Notes under the pieces: generated by a model | The model's input: the letters and a program-made list of their open reading frames with translations, nothing else | Told to the model about the DNA's origin: nothing | Database searches by the model: none | Origin: REEB95 sp035934235 | GTDB lineage: Bacteria; Pseudomonadota; Alphaproteobacteria; ATCC43930; CGMCC-115725 | Direction of reading: 5' to 3' | Assembly (NCBI GenBank): GCA_035934235.1 | Contig: DASYYB010000029.1 | Location: forward strand, 1-64,000 | Length of the DNA: 64,000 bases | Shown: one piece after another, positions 21,962 through 30,040 of the stretch | Position numbering within the stretch: position 1 is the first letter of the stretch | Layout: each line of letters begins with the position of its first letter | Program-made: the position numbers and the translations under genes

Positions 21962-22087
21962 CGGAAGAGACCTTGTTTCTCTTCCGGCGCTACGCTTTAG
22001 ACGAAGCCTTGAATTCGATATGCGAAGCCGACGAGCTGATCGCCGCGATGTCGCCCAGATTTTTCCGTTCTTTCGGAAGCGCTACGC
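21962..22087. repeat. Two related stem-loops each followed by GCGCTACGC, upstream of dnaA
   Basis: First unit: CGGAAGAGA at 21962-21970 pairs with TCTCTTCCG at 21978-21986, followed directly by GCGCTACGC at 21987-21995. Second unit: TTCCG at 22063-22067 pairs with CGGAA at 22074-22078, followed directly by GCGCTACGC at 22079-22087. The 9-base tag repeats exactly with a period of 92 bases and both stems share a CTTCCG/CGGAAG core. The element lies 146-271 bases upstream of the dnaA ATG. Confidence 0.5.
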
Positions 22088-22182
22088 CCGACATCATGGT
22101 GCGATGATCCCCAGAACACCTTTCACTGCGACGGCGCAACCAAACTCTACCGAAGGCCGACACAGAAAGGCAATACGGCCGA

Positions 22183-22212
22183 CATGCGAACGCAAAAAAT
22201 TATTTTCGCATG
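22183..22212 (-). terminator. Possible rpsT terminator
   Basis: CATGCGAA at 22183-22190 and TTCGCATG at 22205-22212 form a perfect 8-bp inverted repeat about 20 bases after the rpsT stop. The loop is A/T-rich, but there is no clear T-run beyond the stem on the minus strand, so termination is only moderately supported. Confidence 0.35.
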
Positions 22213-22232
22213 CGGCAGAACGGCCACGACGA

Positions 22233-22499
22233 TCAATCCTTGAGCGATTTGATGCGCGTGGAGAGGCGGGACATCTTGCGCGCTGCCGCACTTCGCGTGA
22301 TCACGCCGTGTTTCGCGCCACGTTGCAGCTCGGGCTGCGCCAGCACGAACGCCGCGCGCGCCGCCTTCTTGTTGCCGGCGGCAAGCGCCGCTTCGACAGC
22401 CTTCACGGCGCTGCGCATGCGGCTCGCGCGGACGCGATTAACCGCCGTACGACGCGTGGTTTGCCGAATTCTTTTTTCCGCGGATTTATGGGTCGCCAT
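22233..22499 (-). CDS. rpsT: 30S ribosomal protein S20
   Basis: A small basic protein of 88 residues starting MATHKSAEKRIRQTTRRTAV, the expected S20 N-terminus. It binds 16S rRNA in the body of the 30S subunit. Further family segments are NRVRASRMRSAVKAVEAAL and GVITRSAAARKMSRLSTRI. It lies between an enoyl-CoA hydratase gene and dnaA, as in many alphaproteobacteria. Length and composition are normal. Confidence 0.96.
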   Translation of the reverse strand: MATHKSAEKRIRQTTRRTAVNRVRASRMRSAVKAVEAALAAGNKKAARAAFVLAQPELQRGAKHGVITRSAAARKMSRLSTRIKSLKD

Positions 22500-22601
22500 C
22501 GCTGACCTGTGCTTTCGCTCGACGGGTGAGCCGGATTGTGGAGAAGCGGCGCTTATAGCCGCCGCGCGGGCGACGCGTCAAGGCGCGTGCGGCGACGGCG
22601 T

Positions 22602-23375
22602 TCAGCGATTGCGAAAATTTGGCTTGCGTTTTTCCACGAACGCCAACATGCCCTCTTTCTGATCCGCCGTCGCGAACAGCGCGTGAAAGAGACGGCGTTC
22701 GAAGCGCACGCCTTCGGCGAGCGTCGTCTCGTAAGCGCGGTTGATCATCTCTTTCGCCATCAGAACCGCCGGCCGCGACAGCGCGGCGATCTGCGTCGCC
22801 ATTTTCACCGCCTCATCGACGAGTTTTGCCGCCGGCACGACGCGCGACACCAGGCCGGAGCGCTCCGCCTCAGCCGCATCCATCATGCGGCCGGTCAGAA
22901 TCATGTCCATGGCCTTGGCCTTGCCGACGAAACGCGTCAGCCGCTGGGTGCCCCCGGCGCCGGGCGTGATGCCGAGGGTGATTTCGGGCTGGCCGAACTT
23001 GGCGGAATCGGCGCAAACGATGGTATCGCACATCATTGCCAGCTCGCAGCCACCGCCGAGGGCATAGCCGGCGACGGCGGCGATCACCGGCTTGCGGCAG
23101 AGTGTGACCCGCTCCCAGCTTTTGACGAAATCGCCGAGATAGACGTCGACGAACGAGCGGTTCTGCATCTCCTTGATGTCGGCGCCGGCGGCAAAGGCCT
23201 TGTCGTTGCCGGTGAGGACGATCGCGCCGACCGCGTCATCCGCCTCAAAGGCGTCAAGCGCCTGGCCAAGCTCGCGAATCAGGGCGTCGCACAAAGCGTT
23301 GAGTGCCTGCGGCCGGTTCAGCGTGACGAGCCCGACGGCGCCGCGGGTCTCGACGAGGATGTTCTCGTAGCTCAT
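22602..23375 (-). CDS. Enoyl-CoA hydratase
   Basis: Crotonase-fold enzyme of 257 residues that hydrates trans-2-enoyl-CoA. The oxyanion-hole segment is FAAGADIKEM near residue 64, and the second backbone-amide region is AVAGYALGGGCELAMMCD. The two catalytic glutamates of classic hydratases are present in the segments ALGGGCELAMMCD and FGQPEITLGITPGAGGTQR. This makes a true hydratase more likely than a distant crotonase relative. Position next to mutM and rpsT is conserved in the class. It probably serves general fatty acid beta-oxidation. Confidence 0.93.
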   Translation of the reverse strand: MSYENILVETRGAVGLVTLNRPQALNALCDALIRELGQALDAFEADDAVGAIVLTGNDKAFAAGADIKEMQNRSFVDVYLGDFVKSWERVTLCRKPVIAAVAGYALGGGCELAMMCDTIVCADSAKFGQPEITLGITPGAGGTQRLTRFVGKAKAMDMILTGRMMDAAEAERSGLVSRVVPAAKLVDEAVKMATQIAALSRPAVLMAKEMINRAYETTLAEGVRFERRLFHALFATADQKEGMLAFVEKRKPNFRNR

Positions 23376-23390
23376 GGGGGCCTCCGTTGC

Positions 23391-23741
23391 TCACTGCGGC
23401 GCGATCATGAAACCGACCGTCAGATCGCCATCGGAACCGCGGAAATCGAGCCGCAACCGCTCGCCGGCACGCGTCCAGGTGGCCGGCGTGCCGGTCACGT
23501 GCTGCCACCCGAGTTGCGGCAGCGTTTGCGTATAGAAGCGCGTCACCACATAGCGCGTCAGCTTGCCATGCGCCGTGCTTTCGACGATGCGGCCTTCGGG
23601 CTTGTCGAACACGACGGCCGAGCCGGCGACCGATTCAAGCCCCGGCATGAGCGGCAGGTCCTCGGTGCCCGGTACGAATCCGTCGGCGTGCGCCGCCAGC
23701 GGCGCGGCCATCAGCACGAGCACGAGAAGCAGTCGCCGCAT
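23391..23741 (-). CDS. Small secreted hypothetical protein
   Basis: A protein of 116 residues starting MRRLLLVLVLMAAPLAAHAD, an evident signal peptide with an AHA cleavage site, so the mature protein is periplasmic. The rest has alternating strands (RYVVTRFYTQTLPQLGWQHV and RLRLDFRGSDGDLTVGFMI), suggesting a small beta-rich fold. The pattern of a YxxTLPxLGW segment is found in uncharacterised proteins encoded next to mutM in other alphaproteobacteria. Function unknown. The ATG overlaps none of its neighbours; mutM ends 16 bases upstream on the same strand. Confidence 0.75.
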   Translation of the reverse strand: MRRLLLVLVLMAAPLAAHADGFVPGTEDLPLMPGLESVAGSAVVFDKPEGRIVESTAHGKLTRYVVTRFYTQTLPQLGWQHVTGTPATWTRAGERLRLDFRGSDGDLTVGFMIAPQ

Positions 23742-23757
23742 CCGCCGCAGGGTAGAC

Positions 23758-24591
23758 TCAACGCTGCCGCTTGGCACAGTAAAATGTCGAGCGGCCCGAT
23801 TGGACGATGCGCTTGACGCCGGTCCGGCAATCGCAACCGGGACACCGTTCGCCTTCGCGATCGTAGACCGCGAAGTGGCGCTGGAAATTGCCGAGTTCGC
23901 CCGACGCGCTGACGTAATCCCGCAGGCTTGAGCCGCCGACCGAGATCGCGTGGTTGAGCACGCGCTTGATCGTCGCGGCGAGGCGTTCGGCGCGGTCGCC
24001 TTGCACCGTTCGCGCCAGGCGCTTCGGTGAAAGGCCCGCCCAATAGAGGCTTTCGCACGCATAAATATTGCCGATGCCGACGACGACGCGCTGATCGAGC
24101 AGCGCGGATTTAATCGGCGTGTTCTTGCCGGCAAGCAATCGGGCCAACGTCCCGCCATTGAATTCGGCAGCCAGCGGCTCGGGCCCGAGATGATGGAACA
24201 GTTTGTGCGCCGGCAGGTTTTCGGCCCGCGCGTAATCGATGAGACCGAAACGGCGCGGATCGTTGAACCGCACTTCAATCCCGTCCTCGAAGATCATGAG
24301 CGCGTGATCATGCCGTTGCGGCGGCGTCGGCCGCGCCGCGTCGCCCAGTGTCAGCCGTCCAGACATGCCGAGATGCACGATCAACACGCCGCCATCCTCG
24401 AGGCACAGCAGGATGTATTTCGCGCGCCGGTCGACGCGGTCGACGCGCCGTCCTTCGACCTTAGCCGCCAGGCCCTTGGGGATCGCCCGTCGGAGGTCCG
24501 GGCGATGCAGTGTCAAACGCAACAGCCGTTTGCCGTCGATGCGCACCTTGAGCCCGCGCACGACGGTTTCGACTTCCGGCAATTCGGGCAT
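23758..24591 (-). CDS. mutM: Formamidopyrimidine-DNA glycosylase
   Basis: Base excision repair enzyme of 277 residues that removes oxidised purines such as 8-oxoguanine. It starts MPELPEVETVVRGL, with the catalytic proline-2 and glutamate-3. The helix-two-turn-helix region has VVVGIGNIYACESLYWAGL, and the C-terminal zinc finger is CPGCDCRTGVKRI followed by GRSTFYCAKRQR. The last zinc-finger cysteine pair is present as one CxxC plus a single cysteine (YCAKRQ), so one of the four standard cysteines looks replaced (the last motif is usually CxxCQ). It is divergent from ubiE. Confidence 0.95.
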   Translation of the reverse strand: MPELPEVETVVRGLKVRIDGKRLLRLTLHRPDLRRAIPKGLAAKVEGRRVDRVDRRAKYILLCLEDGGVLIVHLGMSGRLTLGDAARPTPPQRHDHALMIFEDGIEVRFNDPRRFGLIDYARAENLPAHKLFHHLGPEPLAAEFNGGTLARLLAGKNTPIKSALLDQRVVVGIGNIYACESLYWAGLSPKRLARTVQGDRAERLAATIKRVLNHAISVGGSSLRDYVSASGELGNFQRHFAVYDREGERCPGCDCRTGVKRIVQSGRSTFYCAKRQR

Positions 24592-24630
24592 GGGCTGGTC
24601 TCGCGGGAGGGCGGCCGCTATGGTGCCAAG

Positions 24631-25377
24631 ATGGCGGCAAAAGAGACAGCGGATTTCGGCTATCGCCGCGTCGCGGCACGCGAGCACACGCGGCTGGTGC
24701 ACGACGTTTTCGCGCGCGTCGCCCAGCGCTACGACCTGATGAACGATTTGATGTCGGGTGGCATCCATCGGCTGTGGAAGGCGCAGCTGATCGACCGGCT
24801 CGCGCCGCAGCCGGGCCAGCTCCTGCTCGACGTTGCCGGCGGCACTGGTGATATCGCGTGCCGCTTCGTGGCGCGCGCCCGCGGCGCCCGCGCCATCGTC
24901 TGCGACATCAACCGCAGCATGGTCGACGCCGGCCGCACCCGTGGCCTCGACCAAGGCGATAGCGGCGCGCTGCGCTGGCTGTGCGGCAACGCCGAGGCGC
25001 TGCCAATCGCCAGCGCCAGCATCGACGCCTATACCATCGCCTTCGGCCTGCGGAACGTGACACGCATCCCGGCCGCTTTGGCCGAGGCGCGGCGCGTGCT
25101 GAAGCCGGGTGGCCGGTTTCTGTGCCTCGAATTCAGCAATGTCGAGCAGCCGTTGCTGAAACGCGCCTATGATCTCTATTCGTTCACCGTGTTGCCGCGT
25201 CTCGGCGCGGTCGTCGCGCGCGACCGCGACGCCTATCAGTATTTGGCCGAAAGCATCCGGCGCTTTCCCGACCGCCAGCGCCTGGCCGCGCTCATGCGCC
25301 AAGCCGGCTTCGAGCAGGTCGCGGTTCGGTCGCTCAGCGGCGGCATTGCCGCAATCCACTCGGGTTGGCGGCTTTGA
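24631..25377 (+). CDS. ubiE: Bifunctional demethylmenaquinone / 2-methoxy-6-polyprenyl-1,4-benzoquinol methylase
   Basis: C-methyltransferase of 248 residues in ubiquinone synthesis. The SAM-binding motif is LLLDVAGGTGDIACRFV near residue 65, with the UbiE signatures YDLMNDLMSGGIHRLWK and LKPGGRFLCLEFSNVEQPLL and the end GGIAAIHSGWRL. In many alphaproteobacteria ubiE is followed by ubiB; here a promoter-like sequence and coaBC follow instead. The ATG at 24631 fits the conserved N-terminus. It is divergent from mutM with a 39-base gap. Confidence 0.95.
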   Translation: MAAKETADFGYRRVAAREHTRLVHDVFARVAQRYDLMNDLMSGGIHRLWKAQLIDRLAPQPGQLLLDVAGGTGDIACRFVARARGARAIVCDINRSMVDAGRTRGLDQGDSGALRWLCGNAEALPIASASIDAYTIAFGLRNVTRIPAALAEARRVLKPGGRFLCLEFSNVEQPLLKRAYDLYSFTVLPRLGAVVARDRDAYQYLAESIRRFPDRQRLAALMRQAGFEQVAVRSLSGGIAAIHSGWRL

Positions 25378-25380
25378 GCT

Positions 25381-25409
25381 TTGAAATTACACCGCTAATA
25401 GAGTAAATT
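25381..25409 (+). promoter_or_regulatory. Putative sigma-70 promoter for coaBC
   Basis: TTGAAA at 25381-25386, a 17-base spacer, then TAAATT at 25404-25409. Both boxes are close to consensus and the surrounding DNA is clearly more A/T-rich than the rest of the window. It lies in the 67-base gap between ubiE and coaBC, about 35 bases before the start codon. Confidence 0.45.
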
Positions 25410-25444
25410 ATTCTGCTATTCCGCATCACAGTGTTGGAAAGCCG

Positions 25445-26653
25445 ATGATGCTGCACGGACGCCGCATCCTGTTGGTCATTGCCGGCGGCATTGCCGCCTA
25501 CAAGAGCCTCGAACTCATCCGTCGCCTGCGTGAACGCGGCGCGGCGGTGCGCTGTGTCATGACCGCTGCGGCGCAGCGTTTCATTACGCCGCTGTCGGTC
25601 CAAACGCTGTCCGGCGACCGCGTCTATAGCGACCTGTTCTCGCTCACCGACGAAAGCGAGATGGGCCATCTGCGGCTGTCGCAGGAAGCCGATCTGATCG
25701 TGGTGGCGCCGGCGACCGCGAACCTGATCGCCAAGCTGGCGACCGGGCTGGCCGACGATCTCGCCTCGACCGTGCTGATCGCCAGCGACAAGCCGATCCT
25801 GCTGGCGCCGGCGATGAATACGCGGATGTGGGCGAATTCGGCAACCCAGGCCAACCTGGCGCTGCTCGAGAAACGCGGTATCCAGCGCGTCGGACCGGAT
25901 AGCGGCCCGCTGGCCGAAGCCGAAAGCGGACTCGGCCGCATGGCCGAGCCGACCGCAATCGCCGATGCGGTCGAAGCCCATTTCGTCGCGCACGCCGCGC
26001 TGCGTGGCCGCAAGGCGCTGGTCACCAGCGGCCCGACAGAGGAAGCGATCGATCCGGTGCGCTATATCGCCAACCGCTCGTCGGGCAAGCAGGGGCATGC
26101 GATCGCCGCGGCGATCGCCCGGCTGGGCGCCGACACGGTGCTGGTTTCGGGTCCGACGCGCGAGGCCGATCCGCCCGGCGTGCGCGTCGTCCACGTCCGC
26201 TCGGCGCGCGAGATGCTGAGCGCCTGCGAAGCGCAACTGCCGGTGGATGTGGCAGTCTGCGCCGCTGCGGTCGCCGATTGGCGCGCCGAGGCGGCGCCGC
26301 AGAAGCTCAAAAAGAAAGGCGCACCGCCGACCCTGACCCTGGTCGAGAACCCTGACATCCTGGCGACGCTGGCGCGCGCCACCAATCAGCGGCCACGGCT
26401 GGTCGTCGGCTTTGCCGCCGAGACCGAAAACCTCGTCGTCGCCGCCCGTGCCAAGCGCACCGCCAAGGGCGCCGACTGGATTTTGGCCAACGACGTCTCG
26501 GCGGCAACCGGCGTGTTCGGCGGCGACGCCAATGAGATCCATCTGATCGACGAACGCGGCACCGAACCGTGGGGCCGGCTCAGCAAACGCGATGTCGGCG
26601 AGCGCCTGGCCGCACGCATCGCCCAGTTCTTCGACCGCAAGGCCGCCGAATAG
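25445..26653 (+). CDS. coaBC: Bifunctional phosphopantothenoylcysteine decarboxylase / phosphopantothenate-cysteine ligase
   Basis: Two consecutive steps of coenzyme A synthesis in one 402-residue protein. The N-terminal flavin decarboxylase (CoaC) shows LLVIAGGIAAYKSLELIR, VAPATANLIAKLATGLADD and the PAMNTRMW motif that contacts the substrate. The C-terminal ligase (CoaB) has LVTSGPTEEAIDPVRYIANR, SSGKQGHAIAAA and DVAVCAAAVADWR, followed by KLKKK. The length is standard. A second ATG immediately follows the first, so the start is uncertain by one residue. It precedes an Rrf2 regulator by 12 bases. Confidence 0.96.
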   Translation: MMLHGRRILLVIAGGIAAYKSLELIRRLRERGAAVRCVMTAAAQRFITPLSVQTLSGDRVYSDLFSLTDESEMGHLRLSQEADLIVVAPATANLIAKLATGLADDLASTVLIASDKPILLAPAMNTRMWANSATQANLALLEKRGIQRVGPDSGPLAEAESGLGRMAEPTAIADAVEAHFVAHAALRGRKALVTSGPTEEAIDPVRYIANRSSGKQGHAIAAAIARLGADTVLVSGPTREADPPGVRVVHVRSAREMLSACEAQLPVDVAVCAAAVADWRAEAAPQKLKKKGAPPTLTLVENPDILATLARATNQRPRLVVGFAAETENLVVAARAKRTAKGADWILANDVSAATGVFGGDANEIHLIDERGTEPWGRLSKRDVGERLAARIAQFFDRKAAE

Positions 26654-26665
26654 GTTGCGGGCGCG

Positions 26666-27121
26666 ATGGTCAGGCTCACCAAGAAGTTGCTGTTCGCGAT
26701 CGAGGCCGTGCTCGACATCGCCTACAATGCCGGCACGCTGCCGGTGCAATCGGGCGAGATCACCCGGCGTCAGGGCATCCCCCGCCGCTATCTCGAACAG
26801 GTGTTGCAACAGCTGGTACGCGCCGGTGTACTCGCCGGCGTGCGCGGTCCGCGCGGCGGTTATCGCCTGGCGCGCGAACGCCGGCGGATCAGCCTGGGCG
26901 AGATTGTGCGCGTCGTCCAAACGCTCGACGGCGGCGACGATCCGTTGACGGAAGACGCCGGCGCCGAGCTCGGCCATCGCGTGGTCCGGCCGTTGTGGCA
27001 GGAGCTCAACGTCGAGGTGATGGCGCGGCTTGACGGCATCACCATCGACGATTTGTGCCTGCGGGCACACAAAATGGGCGTGCCAGGCGAGTACGGCGCG
27101 CGTCTCGATTTCTCCATCTGA
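26666..27121 (+). CDS. Rrf2 family transcriptional regulator
   Basis: A DNA-binding protein of 151 residues with the Rrf2 winged helix: ITRRQGIPRRYLEQVLQQLV and the wing GVRGPRGGYRLARERRRISL. The region that binds an iron-sulfur cluster in IscR or NsrR (three cysteines) is missing; I see only one cysteine, near residue 130 (DDLCLRA). It is therefore more like CymR-type or other cluster-free Rrf2 proteins. CymR controls cysteine metabolism, and here the gene is followed 11 bases later by cysK, so control of cysteine synthesis is a reasonable inference. Confidence 0.88.
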   Translation: MVRLTKKLLFAIEAVLDIAYNAGTLPVQSGEITRRQGIPRRYLEQVLQQLVRAGVLAGVRGPRGGYRLARERRRISLGEIVRVVQTLDGGDDPLTEDAGAELGHRVVRPLWQELNVEVMARLDGITIDDLCLRAHKMGVPGEYGARLDFSI

Positions 27122-27132
27122 AGGACCCCGTC

Positions 27133-28125
27133 ATGGCGCGACCCGAGCCCAAGCCGATGTCGAACGCGATGGCGCCGGCGGCGTTCCGCGGCCGGGTCTA
27201 TGACAGCATCGTCGAAACGATCGGCGCGACGCCGCTGGTGCGCCTGTCGCGTTTCGCCGCGACGCATGGCGTCAAAGCGGACATTCTCGCCAAGTGCGAG
27301 TTCTTCAATCCGCTGTCGTCGGTCAAGGACCGTATCGGCGCGGCGATGATCGAGGCGGCGGAGCAGGCGGGGCTGATCACGCCGGGCAAGACGGTGCTGG
27401 TCGAGCCGACCTCGGGCAACACCGGCATCGCGCTCGCCTTTGCCGCCGCCGCCAAGGGCTACCGCCTGATCCTCATCATGCCGGACAGCATGTCGGTCGA
27501 GCGCCGCCACATGCTCAAGCTGTTGGGCGCCGAGATCGAGCTGACGCCGGCCGCCCAGGGCATGCGCGGCGCCATCGCCCGCGCCGAGGCGCTCGTGAAG
27601 AAGCTGGGCGACGCCTTCATGCCGCAGCAATTCAACAATCCGGCCAATCCCGAGATCCATCGTCGCACCACGGCCGAGGAAATCTGGCGCGACACCGACG
27701 GCCGCGTCGACGTGGTGGTCAGCGGTGTCGGCACCGGCGGCACGTTGACCGGCGTCGGCTCGGTCCTGAAACCGCGCAAGCCTGGCCTACGCATGGTTGC
27801 GGTCGAGCCCGAAGACAGCGCCGTGCTATCGGGCGGCCCGCCGGGCCCACACAAGATCCAGGGCCTTGGCGCCGGCTTCGTGCCGACGATCCTCGACACC
27901 AAGCTGATCGACGAAGTGATCCGCATCGGCAACGAGACCGCGTTCAAAGTGGCGCGCGAGGTCGCGCGTCTCGAGGGCGTCGCGTGCGGCATCTCGTCGG
28001 GCGCGGCGCTGGCGGCGGCGGCTGAGATCGGCCAGCGACCGGCGATGAGCGGCAAGGTCGTGGTCGTCGTCCTGCCCGATACCGCCGAGCGTTATTTGTC
28101 GACCGCCCTGTTCGAAAGCCTGTGA
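27133..28125 (+). CDS. cysK: Cysteine synthase A
   Basis: Pyridoxal phosphate enzyme of 330 residues making cysteine from O-acetylserine and sulfide. The PLP lysine is in NPLSSVKDRIGAAMIEAAE near residue 62, the substrate loop is VEPTSGNTGIALAF, and the phosphate-binding loop is GVGTGGTLTGVG. IQGLGAGFVP and the end ERYLSTALFESL are typical of CysK. AAGGA lies 8 bases before the ATG at 27133. Its TGA overlaps the next start as TGATG, so it is coupled to the MoeB-like gene. The N-terminus is about 15 residues longer than Escherichia coli CysK. Confidence 0.95.
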   Translation: MARPEPKPMSNAMAPAAFRGRVYDSIVETIGATPLVRLSRFAATHGVKADILAKCEFFNPLSSVKDRIGAAMIEAAEQAGLITPGKTVLVEPTSGNTGIALAFAAAAKGYRLILIMPDSMSVERRHMLKLLGAEIELTPAAQGMRGAIARAEALVKKLGDAFMPQQFNNPANPEIHRRTTAEEIWRDTDGRVDVVVSGVGTGGTLTGVGSVLKPRKPGLRMVAVEPEDSAVLSGGPPGPHKIQGLGAGFVPTILDTKLIDEVIRIGNETAFKVAREVARLEGVACGISSGAALAAAAEIGQRPAMSGKVVVVVLPDTAERYLSTALFESL

Positions 28126-28901
28126 TGGCCGAGACCCTGGCGCATCCGCTAAGCGAGGCGCAGTTCCAGCGCTACGCCCGGCACCTGATCCTCGACGAGG
28201 TCGGCGAGGAGGGCCAAGCCAAGTTGCTTGCCGCACGCGTGCTGGTGATCGGCGCTGGCGGCCTCGGCTCGCCGCTATTGATGTATCTCGCCGCCGCCGG
28301 CGTCGGCACGCTGGGCATCGTCGACGACGATCAGGTCGACCTGACCAACCTCCAGCGCCAGATCGTCCATGCGACAGCCGCTGTCGGCCGCCTCAAGACC
28401 GCAAGCGCGCAACAAACGCTGGCCGCGATCAATCCCGACGTTCGGATCGAAGCCCATGCGCTTCGGCTCGACGAGCGCAATGCGCGCGACATCGTCGCGC
28501 GCTACGACCTGGTGGCCGACGGGAGCGACAATTTCGCCACCCGCTACCTGCTCAACGATCTCTGCTACCGGCTGCGCAAAACGCTGGTTGGCGCGGCGCT
28601 GTCGCCTTTTGACGGTCAACTCTCCACGTTCAAGGCCTATCTCGGCCCGCCTCACCCCTGCTATCGCTGCCTGTTCCGCGAGGCGCCGCCGCCGGAGAGC
28701 GTGCCGCGGTGCGAGACCGCCGGCATCCTGGGCGCCATCGCCGGTGTCATGGGGACATTGCAGGCGGTCGAGGTGCTCAAGGAGATCCTCGGCATCGGCA
28801 CGAGCCTGAGCGGCACGCTGCTGATGTACGATTCGCTGGCCGCCGATTTCCACAAGATCGAGATTCCGCGCGACCCCGATTGCCCCACCTGCGGCGGCTA
28901 A
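28125..28901 (+). CDS. moeB: MoeB/ThiF/HesA family sulfur-carrier adenylyltransferase
   Basis: An E1-like enzyme of 258 residues that adenylates the C-terminal glycine of a small sulfur-carrier protein (MoaD or ThiS type). The nucleotide loop is VLVIGAGGLGSPLLMYLA, followed by GIVDDDQVDLTNLQRQIVH. Two CxxC pairs for structural zinc are visible (CYRCLF and CPTCGG), and the catalytic-type cysteine is in VPRCETAGILG. There is no C-terminal rhodanese domain. It follows cysK with overlap and precedes the ModE-like gene, so a role in molybdopterin synthesis is plausible. Thiamine or cysteine routes are alternatives. Confidence 0.88.
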   Translation: MAETLAHPLSEAQFQRYARHLILDEVGEEGQAKLLAARVLVIGAGGLGSPLLMYLAAAGVGTLGIVDDDQVDLTNLQRQIVHATAAVGRLKTASAQQTLAAINPDVRIEAHALRLDERNARDIVARYDLVADGSDNFATRYLLNDLCYRLRKTLVGAALSPFDGQLSTFKAYLGPPHPCYRCLFREAPPPESVPRCETAGILGAIAGVMGTLQAVEVLKEILGIGTSLSGTLLMYDSLAADFHKIEIPRDPDCPTCGG

Positions 28902-28910
28902 GGAAGGCGA

Positions 28911-29249
28911 GTGGCGAAACTCACGCTGCGCGTCGATTTCGGACCGGGCAACGCGGTGGGGCCGGGCAAGATCCGCCTGCTCGAGGCGATCCGCGATAGC
29001 GGTTCGATCTCGCGCGCCGGCCGCGCGCTGGGCATGTCCTACCGGCGCGCCTGGATGCTGATCGACAACCTCAACCGCACGTTCCGGCGCCAAGTGGTGA
29101 CGGCGCGGCCGGGCGGCGAGCGCGGCGGCGGCGCGCACCTGACGCCGTTCGGTCACACGCTGGTCGCCCGCTATCGCACGATCGAGCGCCGGTCGCAGAA
29201 GGCCGCGGCGCGCGAGCTCGCGGCGCTCCAGCGTGTGCTACGGCGCTAG
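28911..29249 (+). CDS. ModE-like winged helix-turn-helix regulator, DNA-binding domain only
   Basis: A protein of 112 residues starting with GTG, preceded by AAGGCG. It matches the N-terminal domain of ModE (LysR-type winged helix): GKIRLLEAIRDSGSISRAGR, then GMSYRRAWMLIDNLNRTF and the wing GGERGGGAHLTPFGHTLV. The C-terminal molybdate-binding (TOBE/Mop) domains of full ModE are absent, so molybdate sensing, if any, must come from elsewhere. It converges on modA: both stops overlap within CTAG at 29246-29249. A ModE-type palindrome sits in front of modA. Confidence 0.87.
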   Translation: MAKLTLRVDFGPGNAVGPGKIRLLEAIRDSGSISRAGRALGMSYRRAWMLIDNLNRTFRRQVVTARPGGERGGGAHLTPFGHTLVARYRTIERRSQKAAARELAALQRVLRR

Positions 29250-30004
29250 AACAGCACCTTGAAGCCCTGCTTCTCGAAATAGGGCCGTGCCGCCGGCGAT
29301 TCGAGGAAATTCAGCAGATTTTTCGCGGGCGCCTGGGTGTGCGCGACGAGCGCCGCCGGATAGGTCACCGGCGGATAGCTGTCGGACGGAAAGACGCCAG
29401 CGACTTCGACCTGCGGCTCGGCGTTGGCATCGGTACGATAGACGATGCCCAACGGCGCCTCGCCGCGCGCCACCAGGCGCAGCGCCGCGCGCACGTCTTC
29501 GGCGCGCGCGACCTTGGCCTCGACCGAATTCCAGATGCCGAGCTTGGTCAGCGCCGCCTTGCCGTAAATCCCCGCCGGCACCGCCGCCGGGTCGGCCATC
29601 GCCAACGGGCCGTTCTTGAGGTGCGACAGCAGATCGACGCCGGGCTTGAGATCGATTTTGGTGTGGCTGGCCACCGGTGCGATCAGCACCAGCTCGTTGC
29701 CCAGCAAGTTGCGGCGCGTCGTCGACTGAATAAGGTTTTTGCCCTGCAGCTCGTCCATCCATTTGAGGTCCGCCGAAATGAAGATGTCGGCCGGGGCGCC
29801 GGCTTCGATCTGGCGTGCGAGTGCCGAGCTTGCGGCATACGACACCCGCACGGTGTCGCCGGTTTCCTTCTGATAGGCGGCGACTGCGGCATCGAGCGCG
29901 TTCTTGAGGCTGGCCGCGGCGAAAATCGTATATGTGCCGGCCTGCGCCGGCACCATCGGGAATAACGTCAACAGAACGGCAATCAGCAACCAGCGCCGGC
30001 GCAT
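29246..30004 (-). CDS. modA: Molybdate ABC transporter substrate-binding protein
   Basis: A periplasmic molybdate-binding protein of 252 residues. The signal peptide is MRRRWLLIAVLLTLFPMVPA with cleavage near AQAG. Mature motifs are YTIFAAASLKNALDAAV (serines that bind the oxyanion), YAASSALARQIEAGAPADIF and SADLKWMDEL, and the later GIVYRTDA. The ATG at 30004 was chosen because GAAGGAGAG lies 5 bases upstream. A longer frame to 30052 would be inside the operator. No modB or modC permease genes follow; the downstream neighbour is the convergent ModE-like regulator, so the gene appears monocistronic. Confidence 0.94.
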   Translation of the reverse strand: MRRRWLLIAVLLTLFPMVPAQAGTYTIFAAASLKNALDAAVAAYQKETGDTVRVSYAASSALARQIEAGAPADIFISADLKWMDELQGKNLIQSTTRRNLLGNELVLIAPVASHTKIDLKPGVDLLSHLKNGPLAMADPAAVPAGIYGKAALTKLGIWNSVEAKVARAEDVRAALRLVARGEAPLGIVYRTDANAEPQVEVAGVFPSDSYPPVTYPAALVAHTQAPAKNLLNFLESPAARPYFEKQGFKVLF

Positions 30005-30016
30005 GAATCTCTCCTT

Positions 30017-30040
30017 CGTTATATACCAAAAGATATAACG
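30017..30040 (-). promoter_or_regulatory. ModE-type operator upstream of modA
   Basis: CGTTATAT at 30017-30024 and ATATAACG at 30033-30040 form a perfect 8-bp inverted repeat with an 8-base spacer, total 24 bp. This agrees with the known ModE-box form (CGTTATAT ... ATAACG). It lies 12 bases upstream of the modA start, so a bound protein would block the promoter or early transcript. Confidence 0.75.

Larger units (their letters stand above)
21817..22232. other. Gene-free region between rpsT and dnaA
   Basis: 416 bases without a convincing gene; short open frames here have no family match or ribosome-binding site. The region presumably holds the dnaA promoter (minus strand) and the rpsT end. 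I looked for TTATCCACA-type DnaA boxes on both strands and found only poor matches, such as TTATCGGAA near 21958. There are A/T-rich runs around 22191-22206 and two related stem-loops (listed separately). Confidence 0.6.

Noticed and set aside
21817..22232. Replication origin beside dnaA
   Set aside because: No consensus DnaA boxes or strong A/T-rich unwinding region. Location next to dnaA is not sufficient in alphaproteobacteria.
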